Assembly (NCBI GenBank): GCA_021208645.1
Contig: JAJOJL010000145.1
Location: 1 to 35,964, forward strand
Direction: 5' to 3'
Length of the DNA: 35,964 nt
From: Bacillus sp. (in: firmicutes)
Lineage (GTDB): Bacteria > Bacillota > Bacilli > Bacillales > Salisediminibacteriaceae
Positions 35,948 through 35,964 of this stretch are shown here, in pieces (the stretch's first letter is position 1; each line of letters begins with the position of its first letter). A model generated the notes under the pieces. It ran no database searches, was not told where the DNA came from, and saw only the letters and a program-made list of their open reading frames with translations. The position numbers and the translations under genes were made by a program.

Positions 35948-35964
35948 ATCAAGCCCTTTTTTAT

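Overview
The window looks like chromosomal DNA of a spore-forming Bacillaceae bacterium, probably of the alkaliphilic or halotolerant type. The evidence is strong AGGAGG-type ribosome sites, frequent TTG and GTG starts, a YjcZ-family sporulation peptide, a SpoIIM-family protein, a PucA/PucB-like pair, and GC-rich intergenic repeats typical of the family. No rRNA, tRNA, CRISPR array, insertion sequence or prophage gene was seen.

Layout. 1-4.2 kb: a repeat, then a DUF2339/DUF3999 membrane-protein pair. 4.2-9.5 kb: an SGNH lipase/esterase, a tiny basic peptide, a KinB-like sensor kinase and a GAF-PAS-GGDEF-EAL cyclic-di-GMP protein. 9.6-13.2 kb: a lipoprotein behind a Fur-like box, a NERD/zinc-ribbon protein, a YjcZ peptide, and two copies of a 128-bp intergenic repeat built on a 21-bp period. 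13.2-19.7 kb: a five-gene minus-strand operon of six-hairpin glycosidase, inactive nitrilase homologue, active-type nitrilase, GPH-family symporter and FAD-dependent amine oxidase. 19.8-24.4 kb: two small membrane proteins and a 1,200-residue MMPL exporter with a long coiled coil. 24.6-31.9 kb: an RDD and a SpoIIM-like protein (divergent), then a minus-strand operon of DUF975-like membrane protein, DUF4129, DUF4350, MoxR ATPase and DUF58. 32.1-35.9 kb: the third copy of the 128-bp repeat, a membrane metallophosphoesterase, the molybdo-hydroxylase maturation pair MocA/XdhC, and an HExxH protein.

Two points stand out. First, ten genes carry single-base frameshifts (14 in total, half in runs of five to eight A/T), clustered in 0-9.2 kb and 24.4-36 kb and absent from 9.6-24.3 kb. 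I read most as uncorrected sequencing indels, so I annotate these genes as full-length spans and give the break positions. Second, the glycosidase-nitrilase-symporter-oxidase operon looks like an uncharacterised catabolic route for an imported glycoside carrying an amide and an amine, and one of its two overlapping nitrilase genes has lost all three catalytic residues. This is the best candidate for undescribed biology here.
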